Below, in pieces: positions 9,142 to 18,409 of a DNA stretch of 64,000 bases. Position 1 is the first letter of the stretch. Each line of letters opens with the position of its first letter. The DNA comes from Cellulophaga baltica (lineage in GTDB: Bacteria > Bacteroidota > Bacteroidia > Flavobacteriales > Flavobacteriaceae), in the NCBI RefSeq assembly GCF_018861125.1, contig NZ_JAHKQN010000029.1, positions 209,305 through 273,304 on the forward strand. The letters are read 5' to 3'. The notes beneath the pieces are model-generated. The model worked only from the letters and a program-made list of their open reading frames with translations. It did not search any database and was not told where the DNA came from. The translations under genes were made by a program, and so were the position numbers.

Positions 9142-10170
9142 CTATTGTTTAGATTGAACTAATTCCACTTCATTTTCTGATGCTGTTTCATCTTCCCCAT
9201 ATTGCGTTTCTTCAGTTCTAGCGTCATAACCTTGTTCTCTTAAATATTTTGAGAAAATATCAGTATAACCATGTGTGCAAATTATTTTTTCAGCACCAGT
9301 AGCATTTATACTATCTAACAAGCCAGTCCAATCACAGTGATCACTTAAAACAAAACCTTTATCAATTGCGCGTCTTCTTCTTGCACCCCTAAAAGTCATC
9401 CATCCACTTGCTGAGCCCGTAACATAAGGGACCATCTTACGAATCCAAGTACTACCATGTGCACTAGGTGGTGCTAAAACAATATTCCCAAGTAATTCTT
9501 TTTTTTGTGTTTCGCGAGTTATTAGTGTAGTTTCAGGGAAGTCAACGATAGGACGCAATACTTCGGTCATTTTTTCAATAGCACCGTGAGTATAAATTTT
9601 GCCAATTTCAGGGTTTAAATATTTTAAAAGTCGTTGTGCTTTGCCTAAACTATATCCGAAGAGAATAGAAGTTTTACCTTCTGCTTGATTTTCTAACCAC
9701 CAATTATTAATAGAGTCCATTACTTCTTGCTGAGGCGTCCATTTAAATGCAGGCAACCCAAATGTACATTCTGTAATGAAGGTATCACATTTTACAATTT
9801 CGTAGGATGTTGATATTCCGTCATCTTCAGTTTTATAATCACCAGTAAATACCCAAACTTCACCTTTGTGTTCAACTCGCACTTGCGACGATCCAATAAT
9901 ATGTCCTGCAGGATGAAGACTAAATTTTACATTGTTAATGGTAAATGTCTCATTCCATTTTACACCGCTTACATTTATATCGCCTAATCTATGTTTTATA
10001 ATAGGTACGTTGGTGTGGTGTGTAATGTATTTTTTATGTCCCCAACGGCTATGATCAGCATGGCCGTGAGTTATTATTGCCTTTTCAACAGGTTTCCAAG
10101 GGTCTAAGTACACTTTTGCTTCACTACAATAAATGCCTTTTTCGGTAAATTCTAATAATGGGTTATTCAT
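9142..10170 (-). CDS. Ligase-associated MBL-fold exonuclease
   Basis: A 342-residue metallo-beta-lactamase/beta-CASP-type nuclease. The zinc site THGHADHSRWG (HxHxDH) is near residues 34-44, with AGHIIGSSQ, FTGDYK, SDHCDWTGL and a late THGYTD histidine. These features fit the exonuclease of the ligase-associated DNA damage response group, related to SNM1/Artemis nucleases. It is the first gene of the operon, followed after 3 bases by the ligase. The C-terminal ~20 residues are acidic and variable. Confidence rests on both motifs and gene order. Confidence 0.9.
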   Translation of the reverse strand: MNNPLLEFTEKGIYCSEAKVYLDPWKPVEKAIITHGHADHSRWGHKKYITHHTNVPIIKHRLGDINVSGVKWNETFTINNVKFSLHPAGHIIGSSQVRVEHKGEVWVFTGDYKTEDDGISTSYEIVKCDTFITECTFGLPAFKWTPQQEVMDSINNWWLENQAEGKTSILFGYSLGKAQRLLKYLNPEIGKIYTHGAIEKMTEVLRPIVDFPETTLITRETQKKELLGNIVLAPPSAHGSTWIRKMVPYVTGSASGWMTFRGARRRRAIDKGFVLSDHCDWTGLLDSINATGAEKIICTHGYTDIFSKYLREQGYDARTEETQYGEDETASENEVELVQSKQ

Positions 10171-10299
10171 TTTGTGATTTTTGTAAATTAAACAAGGTTA
10201 ATTGTTTAATTGATAAAAAAACTATTTACAAATTGTAAAATGGAATTTTAAAGTTCTAAAATATTCCATTTTAAGATAAGTAATGAACTCGAAAAAAAT

Positions 10300-10307
10300 T
10301 ATATTTG
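10300..10307 (+). promoter_or_regulatory. Bacteroidota -7 box upstream of TerB-like gene
   Basis: TATATTTG matches the TAnnTTTG consensus and lies 19 bases before the ATG at 10327. No clear TTTG element is visible at -33. Confidence 0.4.
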
Positions 10308-10326
10308 CCCCCATAAAAATTAAATT

Positions 10327-10752
10327 ATGTCTTTTGTAGATTTATATAGTAGTGGTGAGCACAGTAGAAATTTAGCACATTTTGCATCAATTGCAACTTT
10401 AGCAAGTGTTGATGGAGAAGTAAACCCTAAAGAAAAAGAGTTGTTAGATCGTTTTGCTAGAAAACTAGATATTACGGATAAAGAATACTCAGAAGTAATG
10501 GACCAAAAAAATCAATACCCTATTGATCCACCAAACAATTCTGAGAAAAGATTAGAACGTTTATTTGATTTGTTTAAAATAATATTTGCTGATCATGAAA
10601 TTGATGATGAAGAAATGATTTTGATTAAAAAATATGCTTTGGGTTTAGGTTTTTCAAGTGAACAAGCTAAAGAAGTTATTAGTAGATCAATACGATTATT
10701 TAGTGGTAAGTTTGATTTTGATGAATATTTATATTTCGTAAAGAATAAATAA
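10327..10752 (+). CDS. TerB-like / DjlA N-terminal-like protein
   Basis: A 141-residue, largely helical, acidic cytoplasmic protein. Two metal-loop-like segments, ASVDGEVNPKEKELL near residue 30 and FADHEIDDEEMILIKKYA near residue 85, are the duplicated D-G/D-E pattern of the TerB family named after tellurite resistance. Its role is unknown; the family occurs singly in many Bacteroidota. It stands alone, followed by a strong terminator, divergent from the repair operon. No tellurite cluster surrounds it, so resistance should not be assumed. Confidence 0.75.
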   Translation: MSFVDLYSSGEHSRNLAHFASIATLASVDGEVNPKEKELLDRFARKLDITDKEYSEVMDQKNQYPIDPPNNSEKRLERLFDLFKIIFADHEIDDEEMILIKKYALGLGFSSEQAKEVISRSIRLFSGKFDFDEYLYFVKNK

Positions 10753-10769
10753 TTCAACATTATATTATA

Positions 10770-10800
10770 AAAAAAAGGGAGCAATTTGCTCCCTTTTTTT
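10770..10800. terminator. Bidirectional intrinsic terminator
   Basis: GGGAGCA (10777-10783) pairs with TGCTCCC (10787-10793), preceded by an A-run and followed by a T-run. It serves the TerB-like gene on the plus strand and can also serve fbp arriving on the minus strand. Confidence 0.9.
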
Positions 10801-10821
10801 GGTTTATTACAGGGTTTAAGG

Positions 10822-11820
10822 TTATTTCATAAATTCTTTAGCCTTTTCGACCATTTTTTTACTTCCACAGAAAAAAGGAACACGTTGGTGTAACTCTTTA
10901 GGGTCAATTTCCATAATACGTTGTTTACCATCACTAGCTAAGCCATCCGCTTGTTCTGCAATAAACGCCATAGGGTTACATTCGTATAATAATCTAAGTT
11001 TTCCTTCAGGTGCTTTACTACTTGTTGGGTACATGTAAATACCACCTTTGATCATGTTTCTATGAAAATCAGAAACTAACGATCCAATATAACGAGACGT
11101 ATACGGTCTGTCATCTTCTTCTTTTTGGCAATACTTAATATAATCTTTTACACCTTGTGGAAAATGAACATAATTACCTTCATTTACGGAGTATATATTT
11201 CCTGTTTCAGGGAATTTCATGCCTGGGTGTGATAAATAAAATGTACCTAGTGCTGGGTTAAGTGTAAAGCCGTTTACTCCGTCGCCTGTAGTATATACGA
11301 GCATAGTACTAGTACCGTAAACAATATAACCAGCAGCAATTTGTTTTGTTCCAGGCTGTAAAAAATCGTCCATAGTAACAGGACTTCCAACGGGTGTAAC
11401 ACGTCTGTAAATAGAAAATATAGTGCCAACAGATACATTTACATCAATATTTGAAGAGCCATCTAATGGATCAATCAAAACAACATACTTGTTTTGGTTG
11501 TTATTGTCAAAACTATTGATACTTATAAAGTCATCTTCTTCTTCAGAAGCGATACCACAAACAATCTCACGTTTTCTAAGTGTTTGAATAAATTTTTCAT
11601 TAGCTAGAACATCTAATTTCTGTTGGTTTTCACCTTGTATATTAGTGTCTCCTGCCTCCCCTAAAATATCAACTAAACCAGCTTTATTAACCTCATGGTT
11701 AACTACTTTGGCTGCTAGTCTTAATCCGTTTAATAAACGAGATAGCTCCCCTGATGAATATTTAAAAGAATCTTGATTTTCAATTATAAATTCGCCTAAT
11801 GTTTTATACTGTTTAGTCAT
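10822..11820 (-). CDS. fbp: Fructose-1,6-bisphosphatase, class I
   Basis: A 332-residue gluconeogenic enzyme that hydrolyses fructose-1,6-bisphosphate to fructose-6-phosphate. The metal and phosphate-binding motif [19 protein letters not shown] is near residues 121-139, and the substrate-binding stretch [19 protein letters not shown] lies near 275. The length is normal for the class I family. A single-gene unit with its own promoter-like elements upstream (11843-11871) and a shared terminator downstream. Confidence 0.96.
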   Translation of the reverse strand: MTKQYKTLGEFIIENQDSFKYSSGELSRLLNGLRLAAKVVNHEVNKAGLVDILGEAGDTNIQGENQQKLDVLANEKFIQTLRKREIVCGIASEEEDDFISINSFDNNNQNKYVVLIDPLDGSSNIDVNVSVGTIFSIYRRVTPVGSPVTMDDFLQPGTKQIAAGYIVYGTSTMLVYTTGDGVNGFTLNPALGTFYLSHPGMKFPETGNIYSVNEGNYVHFPQGVKDYIKYCQKEEDDRPYTSRYIGSLVSDFHRNMIKGGIYMYPTSSKAPEGKLRLLYECNPMAFIAEQADGLASDGKQRIMEIDPKELHQRVPFFCGSKKMVEKAKEFMK

Positions 11821-11842
11821 TTGAATAGTGTTTATATACTTA

Positions 11843-11871
11843 CAAATATCGTATTTTTTGTGAAACTACAA
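11843..11871 (-). promoter_or_regulatory. Possible promoter of fbp
   Basis: On the minus strand, TTG (11871-11869) and GATATTTG (11850-11843) are 18 bases apart, one mismatch from the Bacteroidota -33/-7 consensus, and 22 bases before the fbp ATG. Confidence 0.4.
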
Positions 11872-11918
11872 CGTTTTCGTAGTATTTATGTTTTTTAAAT
11901 TTATAACTTAGTGTTATG

Positions 11919-11951
11919 TTTGTAACAAAGTTAAAATGAAGGATATTTTTG
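11919..11951 (+). promoter_or_regulatory. Promoter of the GNAT/aspartate kinase unit
   Basis: TTTG (11919-11922), a 21-base spacer, and TATTTTTG (11944-11951) match the Bacteroidota TTTG/TAnnTTTG promoter. The predicted leader to the ATG at 12008 is about 50 bases. The remainder of the 11821-12007 gap is AT-rich, with no gene. Confidence 0.55.
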
Positions 11952-12007
11952 TTATTATATAATGAAAATAACCCCTTTGTTTTTAAGTAATTTATAATAA
12001 TAGTAGT

Positions 12008-12487
12008 ATGGAATATGTAATTCGTGATGCAAAAAAAGAAGACATGCCACAAGTATTACAGCTTATTAATGAGTTGGCAGTATTTGAGAAAGAGGCTGAT
12101 GCTGTTGAGGTTACTGTTTCTGATTTAGAGAGAGATGGCTTTGGAGCAAATGTTCGTTTTCATTGTTTTGTAGCAGAATCTGATGGAGTTATAAAGGGTA
12201 TGGCATTAGTGTATAATAGATACTCTACTTGGAAAGGGCCAATTATTCATCTTGAAGATTTAATAGTTACAGATAGCATGCGTGGTTCAGGTTTGGGTAC
12301 TGCATTATTAAACGAAGTAGTTAAATACGGAAACAAATTAGGTGTTAAACGTATTAATTGGGAGGTAATTGATTGGAATGAGCCTGCCATTAAATTTTAT
12401 GAGAGTAAAGGTGCCAATGTTATGCGCGACTGGGATGTTGTTCAGCTAGATGAGAATGGTATTAAAAATTATATAGCAAATTTATGA
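12008..12487 (+). CDS. GNAT family N-acetyltransferase
   Basis: A 159-residue GNAT acetyltransferase. The acetyl-CoA binding stretch DSMRGSGLGTALLNEV near residues 90-105 is the R/QxxGxG/A signature, followed by WEVIDWNEPAIKFYESKGA, which closes the fold. The pattern resembles diamine acetyltransferase-like GNATs, but the acceptor cannot be assigned. Its stop overlaps the start of the aspartate kinase gene by four bases (ATGA), so the two are translationally coupled. Confidence 0.85.
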   Translation: MEYVIRDAKKEDMPQVLQLINELAVFEKEADAVEVTVSDLERDGFGANVRFHCFVAESDGVIKGMALVYNRYSTWKGPIIHLEDLIVTDSMRGSGLGTALLNEVVKYGNKLGVKRINWEVIDWNEPAIKFYESKGANVMRDWDVVQLDENGIKNYIANL

Positions 12488-13734
12488 GAATTTTTAAGTT
12501 CGGAGGAGCATCGGTAAAAGATGCAGATGGTGTAAAAAATGTAGTTAGTGTACTAAATAAAGTTGGTTATGAAAATACATTAGTTGTTGTTTCTGCAATG
12601 GGAAAAACAACCAATGCAATGGAAACAGTTATTAGTAGTTATTTTGAAGATAAACCAAGAGTTGCTTACGCCATTCAAGAAGTTTTAAAATTTCATAATG
12701 ATATTTTAATGGATCTTTTTGAGAATGATAAGCATCCTATATTCAAACAAGTAAAATTATTATTTGAAGAGGTTCAAGGCTTTTTAGCATGGAACAAATC
12801 ACCAAAGTATAGTTTTGTTTACGACCAAGTTATTGGTTATGGTGAGTTGGTTTCAACGACTATAATTAATGCCTACTTAAATGAAGTTGGCATTACTAGT
12901 AATTGGTTAGATGTTAGAGACGTTATTAAAACGGATGGGAATTACCGTGACGCGGCTATCAATTGGGAAAAGACACAAAGCAACGTTACAAAATCAATAG
13001 ATAAAACAAAGCTATATATTACTCAAGGTTTTATTGGGAGTGATGATAATAACTTTACAACTACACTTGGTCGTGAGGGGTCTGATTATTCTGCAGCTAT
13101 TTTAGCCTATTGTTTGAATGCAACAGATGTTACTATCTGGAAAGATGTTCCTGGAGTTTTAAATGCTGATCCGCGTTATTTTGAAAATGCTGAGTTGCTG
13201 AATAAAATTTCATATAAAGAAGCTATCGAGTTGGCATTTTACGGTGCATCTGTAATTCACCCTAAAACATTACAACCTTTACAACGTAAAGAAATTCCGT
13301 TGCATGTTAAATCATTTTTAAACCCTAAAAACCCTGGTACTGTTGTAGGTAAAGGGAATGGAATAGAGCCAAAAGTACCTTGCTTTATTGTTAAAAAGAA
13401 TCAAGTGTTGATGAAATTATCATCATTAGATTTTTCTTTTATTGTTGAAGATAATATTAGCGAGCTTTTTAAACTATTGTCTGATTATAAAATGAAAGTA
13501 GATTTAATTCAGAATTCTGCGATTAGCTTTTCAGTATGTTTTGAAAATAAATTTGATTGTTTAAATCAACTTTTAGATGCTTTGAAAAGTAAATTTAAAG
13601 TTTCGCATCACGAAGGTGTGTCATTATACACAATTAGACACTTTAATGCTGAAGCAATTTCATCATTACAAAATGGGAAGGAAATTATTTTAGAGCAACG
13701 TGGTAAAGAAACTGTGCAACTTGTAGTAAAATAA
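12484..13734 (+). CDS. Aspartate kinase (monofunctional)
   Basis: A 416-residue aspartokinase that phosphorylates aspartate, the first step toward lysine, threonine and methionine. The kinase signature KFGGASV is at residues 5-11, the catalytic GREGSDYSAAILA lies near 200, and WKDVPGVLNADPR near 220. A C-terminal regulatory region of about 120 residues probably contains divergent ACT domains. It is not fused to homoserine dehydrogenase. It overlaps the preceding GNAT gene by ATGA, which is unusual for a core biosynthetic gene. Confidence 0.92.
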   Translation: MRIFKFGGASVKDADGVKNVVSVLNKVGYENTLVVVSAMGKTTNAMETVISSYFEDKPRVAYAIQEVLKFHNDILMDLFENDKHPIFKQVKLLFEEVQGFLAWNKSPKYSFVYDQVIGYGELVSTTIINAYLNEVGITSNWLDVRDVIKTDGNYRDAAINWEKTQSNVTKSIDKTKLYITQGFIGSDDNNFTTTLGREGSDYSAAILAYCLNATDVTIWKDVPGVLNADPRYFENAELLNKISYKEAIELAFYGASVIHPKTLQPLQRKEIPLHVKSFLNPKNPGTVVGKGNGIEPKVPCFIVKKNQVLMKLSSLDFSFIVEDNISELFKLLSDYKMKVDLIQNSAISFSVCFENKFDCLNQLLDALKSKFKVSHHEGVSLYTIRHFNAEAISSLQNGKEIILEQRGKETVQLVVK

Positions 13735-13836
13735 TTTAGAAAATTACCCTTGTATTTTATAGAAAAAACTAAAAAATAGCTTTTGCCATCTTCCGATTTC
13801 GCTATATTAGCACAACAGTAAAATGTGTTATAGAAT

Positions 13837-15672
13837 ATGGGTTTAGTAACCGCAAAGGAAATATCAAAAGCTATTCATTTAGATAAGTATGGTTTTATAG
13901 GAACTTTTATAAGTTGGTTGCTTATGAAAGTGACTAGATTATCTCGTATAAATAAGTTTTACGATACCATAAGCCATTTAGACGTTGATGCTTATAGCCA
14001 AGCAATTATTGAGTATTTTGAAATTGACTATCAAGTAATTACAGAAGAGCTAAAGCGCTTGCCTAAAGATGGTGCTTTTGTAACTGTTTCTAACCATCCG
14101 CTAGGTGGTGTAGACGGTATTATTTTAATCAAACTGATGGCTAAAGCTAGACCAGATTTTAAAATAATGGCTAATTTTTTATTACAAAGAATGGAGCCTA
14201 TAAAACCATTTATAATTCCTGTAAATCCTTTTGAAAATCATAAAGATGCTAAAAGTAGTTTAGGAGGTTTTAAAAACGCATTATTACATTTAAGAAACGG
14301 AAATCCATTAAGTGTATTTCCTGCAGGTGAAGTATCTACAATTAAAGATGGTAAATTAATAGTTGATAAACCTTGGGAAGAGGCTGCCATTAAATTAATT
14401 AAAAGAGCAGAAGTACCAGTTGTACCTATCTATTTTCACGCAAAAAATAGCCGATTGTTTTATCGTTTAGCCAAGTTTAGTGATGTTTTTAGATCAGCAA
14501 AAATACCTTCAGAAGTATTTTCACAAAAACACAGACCAATTAAAATTAGAATAGGACAACCAATTTCGGTAAAGGTTCAAAAAGAACATAAAACTCTTGA
14601 AGAGTATACTGATTTTTTACGTAGAAAGACGTACATGCTTTCTAATGCTTACGAAAAAGAGCGATTAACTGAGCGTATTAGAGAACAAATACCAACTTCA
14701 TTAAAACTACCGAAAGCACCACGTAAAATTGCTACAGCTATAAGTCCGGAATTAATAGAAGAAGAAGTTGTAAAACTACGTCAGAAAGATTGTAGATTAT
14801 TGCAGAGTAAAAATTACGAAGTGTTTTTAGCTACTGAAAAAGATATGCCTATGATTTTGCAAGAAATAGGTAGGCAACGTGAAGTAACTTTTAGAGCTAT
14901 TGGTGAGGGAACGAATAATGCGATAGATTTAGATCAGTTTGATAGTTATTACCATCATTTGTTTTTGTGGGATGACACTGAAAAAACTATTGTTGGAGCA
15001 TATAGAATGGGTTTAGGTTCAAAAATTTATGCAAAATATGGTATTGATGGTTTTTATGTGCACGATTTATTTAGGGTGGAGCCTGAGCTTTATTCTATGA
15101 TGCAAAACTCTATTGAAATGGGTAGGGCATATATAGTAAAAGCTTACCAGCAAAAACCAATGCCTTTATTTTTGTTATGGAAAGGTATTGTACATACTAC
15201 ATTACGTTTCCCCGAGCATCAATATTTAATTGGTGGTGTAAGTATTAGTAATCAGTTTTCAAATTTTTCAAAATCATTAATGATTGAGTTTATGAAATCT
15301 AACTATTGGGATCCATATGTAGCACAGTATATACGCCCTAAAAAAGAGTTTAAAGTAAAACTTAAAGATGCAGATAAAGAGTTTGTTTTTGATGAAACTC
15401 AGGCAGATTTAAATAAGTTTGATAGGTTGATTGATGAGGTTGAACCAGGTAGTTTACGTTTGCCTGTTTTAATAAAAAAGTACATAAAGCAAAATGCTAA
15501 AGTGGTGGCTTTTAATGTAGATCCGCTTTTTAATAATTCAGTTGATGGTTTAATGTATATTAAAATATCAGATTTGCCAGAAAGTACGGTAAAGCCCGTT
15601 ATGGAAGAATTTCAAGAAGAATTAGAACGTAAATTAGCAAACGGTTCTAATAGCGATTTAATTAAAGATTAA
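13837..15672 (+). CDS. olsF: Bifunctional acyltransferase: PlsC-like domain fused to hemolysin-type GNAT (OlsF-like)
   Basis: A 611-residue fusion. The N-terminal half (about 70-270) is a lysophospholipid-acyltransferase domain with NHPLGGVDG (His87, Asp93) and VFPAGEVST. The C-terminal half (about 320-560) is a hemolysin/OlsB-like GNAT with REVTFRAIGEGT and DLFRVEPELY. This order matches OlsF of Flavobacterium johnsoniae, which makes ornithine lipids: the C-terminal domain N-acylates the amino acid and the N-terminal domain adds the second acyl chain. That function is inferred from domain order; the amino acid head group could differ. Membrane-associated; a single-gene unit with a terminator downstream. 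Confidence 0.75.
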   Translation: MGLVTAKEISKAIHLDKYGFIGTFISWLLMKVTRLSRINKFYDTISHLDVDAYSQAIIEYFEIDYQVITEELKRLPKDGAFVTVSNHPLGGVDGIILIKLMAKARPDFKIMANFLLQRMEPIKPFIIPVNPFENHKDAKSSLGGFKNALLHLRNGNPLSVFPAGEVSTIKDGKLIVDKPWEEAAIKLIKRAEVPVVPIYFHAKNSRLFYRLAKFSDVFRSAKIPSEVFSQKHRPIKIRIGQPISVKVQKEHKTLEEYTDFLRRKTYMLSNAYEKERLTERIREQIPTSLKLPKAPRKIATAISPELIEEEVVKLRQKDCRLLQSKNYEVFLATEKDMPMILQEIGRQREVTFRAIGEGTNNAIDLDQFDSYYHHLFLWDDTEKTIVGAYRMGLGSKIYAKYGIDGFYVHDLFRVEPELYSMMQNSIEMGRAYIVKAYQQKPMPLFLLWKGIVHTTLRFPEHQYLIGGVSISNQFSNFSKSLMIEFMKSNYWDPYVAQYIRPKKEFKVKLKDADKEFVFDETQADLNKFDRLIDEVEPGSLRLPVLIKKYIKQNAKVVAFNVDPLFNNSVDGLMYIKISDLPESTVKPVMEEFQEELERKLANGSNSDLIKD

Positions 15673-15693
15673 TTAAAAAAGTTCATAAATATA

Positions 15694-15723
15694 AAAAGCC
15701 AAATCTGAAAAGATTTGGCTTTT
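15694..15723. terminator. Bidirectional intrinsic terminator
   Basis: A 13-bp stem, AAAAGCCAAATCT (15694-15706) with AGATTTGGCTTTT (15711-15723), and a GAAA loop lie between the convergent OlsF-like and TM2 genes. Confidence 0.9.
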
Positions 15724-15745
15724 TAAGTATTTTAAACTCTAGTAT

Positions 15746-16084
15746 TTAGAACCAAGGTTTTCTTCCTGCTTGGTACGTATTGTAAAATTCTTCGTCAGAT
15801 TTTGTTAGGTAAATAATTCCTTCAATAAATCCAATAATACCAGCACCTCCACAAGTTACTATACTAGCGATAATTTGAATAATTCCTTCTTTAGTATATC
15901 CTAAAATAAATTTGTGAATACCTAAATACCCGAAAAATATACCTAAAAGACCAGCAATTACTTTTTTATTTTCTTCACCAGAAACACTTTTGTTTAAGCC
16001 ATCTGCGAATTCATTTACTGTTTTTTTAGCTTCATTGGAGAACTCCTCAGCTTTGTTTTCAAAATTGTTACTTTCTTCTGACAT
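15746..16084 (-). CDS. TM2 domain-containing membrane protein
   Basis: A 112-residue protein. The ATG at 16084 (MSEESNNFENKAEEF) is preferred over the longer frame starting at 16186, whose first 34 residues look like untranslated AT-rich DNA overlapping the decayed VOC gene. Residues 1-40 are hydrophilic and helical; residues 43-95 form the TM2 domain, two hydrophobic helices with GYLGIHKFILGYTKEG. The pattern GxLGxHxFYxG is diagnostic for the family, whose function is unknown. It ends at the shared terminator. Confidence 0.85.
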   Translation of the reverse strand: MSEESNNFENKAEEFSNEAKKTVNEFADGLNKSVSGEENKKVIAGLLGIFFGYLGIHKFILGYTKEGIIQIIASIVTCGGAGIIGFIEGIIYLTKSDEEFYNTYQAGRKPWF

Positions 16085-16136
16085 TAGGTTGTTTGTTTTG
16101 TTATTAATTCTATAAATGTAATAATTTATTTTTATA

Positions 16137-16522
16137 CTACTTAAAAGCACTGTCAATTGGCTTCCATAGATCAATTTTGTTTCCATCAGGATCTAAAACT
16201 CAGCCAAATTTTCCATATTCGTATTCTTTAGTTTCACTTACAATAGTTACACCTTCTTCTTTTAAAACGGCTAATAGCTCTACAAGGTTTTCTACCTAGC
16301 AACTCATTATAAACGATGATTTTTTTTGTAAAAATATATAGTATCATCTTTCATAGGGCTCCATTTTGTAGAACAGTCGCTCCCTTCTTTATTTTTTTAC
16401 TAAACAGTGGAACCGTATTTATCGGTGTTTAAACCTAAATGATTTTTATACCAATTTTTAGTTGTTTCAGGATCTTTAGTTTTAAAAAAGAATCCACCTA
16501 AGCCAGTTACTCTATTTTTCAT
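16137..16522 (-). pseudogene. Decayed VOC/glyoxalase-family gene
   Basis: The minus strand encodes a recognisable vicinal-oxygen-chelate (glyoxalase/bleomycin-resistance) protein, broken several times. It starts MKNRVTGLGGFFFKTKDPE and continues NWYKNHLGLNTDKYGSTV, then meets TAG TAA. After KWSPMKDDTIYFYKKN the frame shifts, resumes as ENLVELLAVLKEEGVTIV, and ends YGKFG-stop-VLDPDGNKIDLWKP, where the family has Trp (TGG changed to TGA). At least three in-frame stops and one or more frameshifts make it non-functional. The high residual similarity suggests recent loss. Confidence 0.85.
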
Positions 16523-16581
16523 AAGCATTGGTTTTATAAATACTAATTTATTTAAGACTTATAATGCCTGTGTTTAAAAAT

Positions 16582-17520
16582 TTACATAAATTTTTCTTTT
16601 ACTTTATCAACTACTGTTTGGGCTAGTTTTATTTTACTTTCTACCGTCCAACCACCAACATGCGGTGTTAATAAAACATTTTCAGCTTCAATTAAATATT
16701 TAAAAGCTTCAGGCAACTCATTATCAGAAAACATGTTTTCAAATGATGATTTTTCATATTCAAGAACATCAAGTCCTGCACCTAATACTTTTTTTGATTT
16801 TAAAGCTTCAACTAAATCTTCAGTAATAATACATTTACCTCTAGCGGTATTGATAATCCAGAAAGGTTTTTGAAAACCATCAATAAATTCACTGTTTATC
16901 ATTTTAATAGTAGACTCTGTTTGTGGTACGTGCAAACTAATTACGTCGCATCTTTGTTGGAATTCCATAATACCAACTTGGCGTGCATTTTCATCACCAA
17001 CACCACCTTGTATATCATAACATATTACTTCAACATCAAAACCACGAAGTTTTTTAGCAAAAGCTTTTCCCATATTACCATATCCAACAATACCCACTGT
17101 TCTACCATCAAGCTCAATACCTCTGTTACCTTCTCTATCCCATTTTCCATTTCGTACTTCTTGATCAGCACTATTCAATTTATTAAAAAGCGATAGTAAC
17201 ATGCCTAATGCGTGCTCACCAACAGCATTTCTATTTCCTTCAGGTGCTGCTGCTAAAAATATATTTTTGTCTTTAGCGTAATCAGTATCAATATTTTCTA
17301 AACCTGCACCTAAACGCCCAATGAATTTAAGGTTTGTTGCTTTATTTAAAAAGCTAGCGTCAAGCGTAAATCTACTTCTGATGATAATACCATCGTATTC
17401 ATGAATTTTAGCTTCAATTTCTTCTTTTGATGACGTGTAATCTTCATCATTTATATATCCTAACTCATTAAATTGTTCAATAATAAGTGGATGATTTACA
17501 TCTAAATGTAATACTCGCAT
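16582..17520 (-). CDS. D-isomer-specific 2-hydroxyacid dehydrogenase (SerA-like)
   Basis: A 312-residue NAD-dependent dehydrogenase. The Rossmann motif GIVGYGNMGKAFAKKL lies near residues 145-160, the substrate arginine in WIINTARGK near 225, and the catalytic His in LTPHVGGWTVES near 290. The short form lacks the C-terminal ACT domain of many 3-phosphoglycerate dehydrogenases. It may act on 3-phosphoglycerate or another 2-hydroxyacid; the sequence cannot decide. It starts 10 bases downstream of the esterase gene, so the two may be cotranscribed. Confidence 0.85.
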   Translation of the reverse strand: MRVLHLDVNHPLIIEQFNELGYINDEDYTSSKEEIEAKIHEYDGIIIRSRFTLDASFLNKATNLKFIGRLGAGLENIDTDYAKDKNIFLAAAPEGNRNAVGEHALGMLLSLFNKLNSADQEVRNGKWDREGNRGIELDGRTVGIVGYGNMGKAFAKKLRGFDVEVICYDIQGGVGDENARQVGIMEFQQRCDVISLHVPQTESTIKMINSEFIDGFQKPFWIINTARGKCIITEDLVEALKSKKVLGAGLDVLEYEKSSFENMFSDNELPEAFKYLIEAENVLLTPHVGGWTVESKIKLAQTVVDKVKEKFM

Positions 17521-17530
17521 GTTTTTATAT

Positions 17531-18409
17531 TTAATCTATATTTTTTTCTAATGTAGGTTTTCCTTTTAAATATCCTAATTCTGATAAAAAGATATCGGTT
17601 TCATACATGGTTAAGTTAAAATATTTATCACCTTTTCCTTCGGTAAAATAATCACCATTAAAAAAACCATGACCAACATTTTTAAACGAAACCAATTCAC
17701 ATTTATTATCAGCCTCGTTCATTAACCTGGTAAAACGTTGTGCATTTTCAAAAGGGACCGTTTTATCTGCTTCACCATGAAAGTTGAGCATTGGCGGTAA
17801 CTTAGCTTTAATTTGGTGACAAGGTGAAATTTCCTTTTCACGACCCGCTACTTTTTTGCTTCCATAACCTTTTTCAGTAGTATCAAAAACAGGATTGTAA
17901 CCAATTACTGCATTGGGTTTAGAGCTAATTTTTAAGTTTTCATTGCTATTTTCATGTCCCTCAATTAAAGCAGTACAAATAGCAATATGTCCTCCTGCAG
18001 AACCTCCACTTGCTACAATTTTTTCAGGGTCAACATTCAATTCGTCAGCATGCTCGCGCACCCATCTTATGGCGGATTTACCATCTTCAACACAGTCGAA
18101 TGGAGTAGTGCCATGCTTCTTTTTAATTCGGTATTCAGCACTAATTGCTAGCATTCCTCTTGAGGCTAAATATTCACTTTGTTGGTAAAATTGGTTAGGA
18201 TTACCAACTGCCCAGCCACCACCAAAGAAAAAAACAATTGCTGCAGTAGGCTTTGTTTGTAATTTAGGTTGGTATATATGTAGGTAAAGGCTATCTCCGT
18301 TTATTACTTTATATAATACTTTTTTATGAGGTTCATAGTCTTTTGCCTGAATGCTTCCTATAAAAACTAAGATGGAAAATAAAGAAAGTAAACGTTTTTG
18401 TAGAAGCAT
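17531..18409 (-). CDS. Exported alpha/beta-hydrolase (BD-FAE/esterase-like)
   Basis: A 292-residue hydrolase with a signal peptide (residues 1-22, ending SIQA). The oxyanion loop is FFGGGW, with the nucleophile serine in ASGGSAGGH, the acid in HGEADKTVPF and the histidine in VGHGFF: a complete catalytic triad. The fold and motifs match the feruloyl-esterase-like BD-FAE/acetylesterase group. The likely substrates are esters such as acetylated sugars in the periplasm; the specific one is unknown. It is the first gene of a minus-strand pair with the hydroxyacid dehydrogenase. Confidence 0.82.
   Translation of the reverse strand: MLLQKRLLSLFSILVFIGSIQAKDYEPHKKVLYKVINGDSLYLHIYQPKLQTKPTAAIVFFFGGGWAVGNPNQFYQQSEYLASRGMLAISAEYRIKKKHGTTPFDCVEDGKSAIRWVREHADELNVDPEKIVASGGSAGGHIAICTALIEGHENSNENLKISSKPNAVIGYNPVFDTTEKGYGSKKVAGREKEISPCHQIKAKLPPMLNFHGEADKTVPFENAQRFTRLMNEADNKCELVSFKNVGHGFFNGDYFTEGKGDKYFNLTMYETDIFLSELGYLKGKPTLEKNID

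Noticed and set aside
11840..12052. 70-residue minus-strand frame between fbp and the GNAT gene
   Set aside because: It overlaps promoter elements and the GNAT start, and is made of low-complexity AT-rich sequence.
16085..16186. 34-residue N-terminal extension of the TM2 protein
   Set aside because: The extension is AT-rich without coding character and overlaps the end of the VOC pseudogene; MSEESNNF at 16084 is a normal start.
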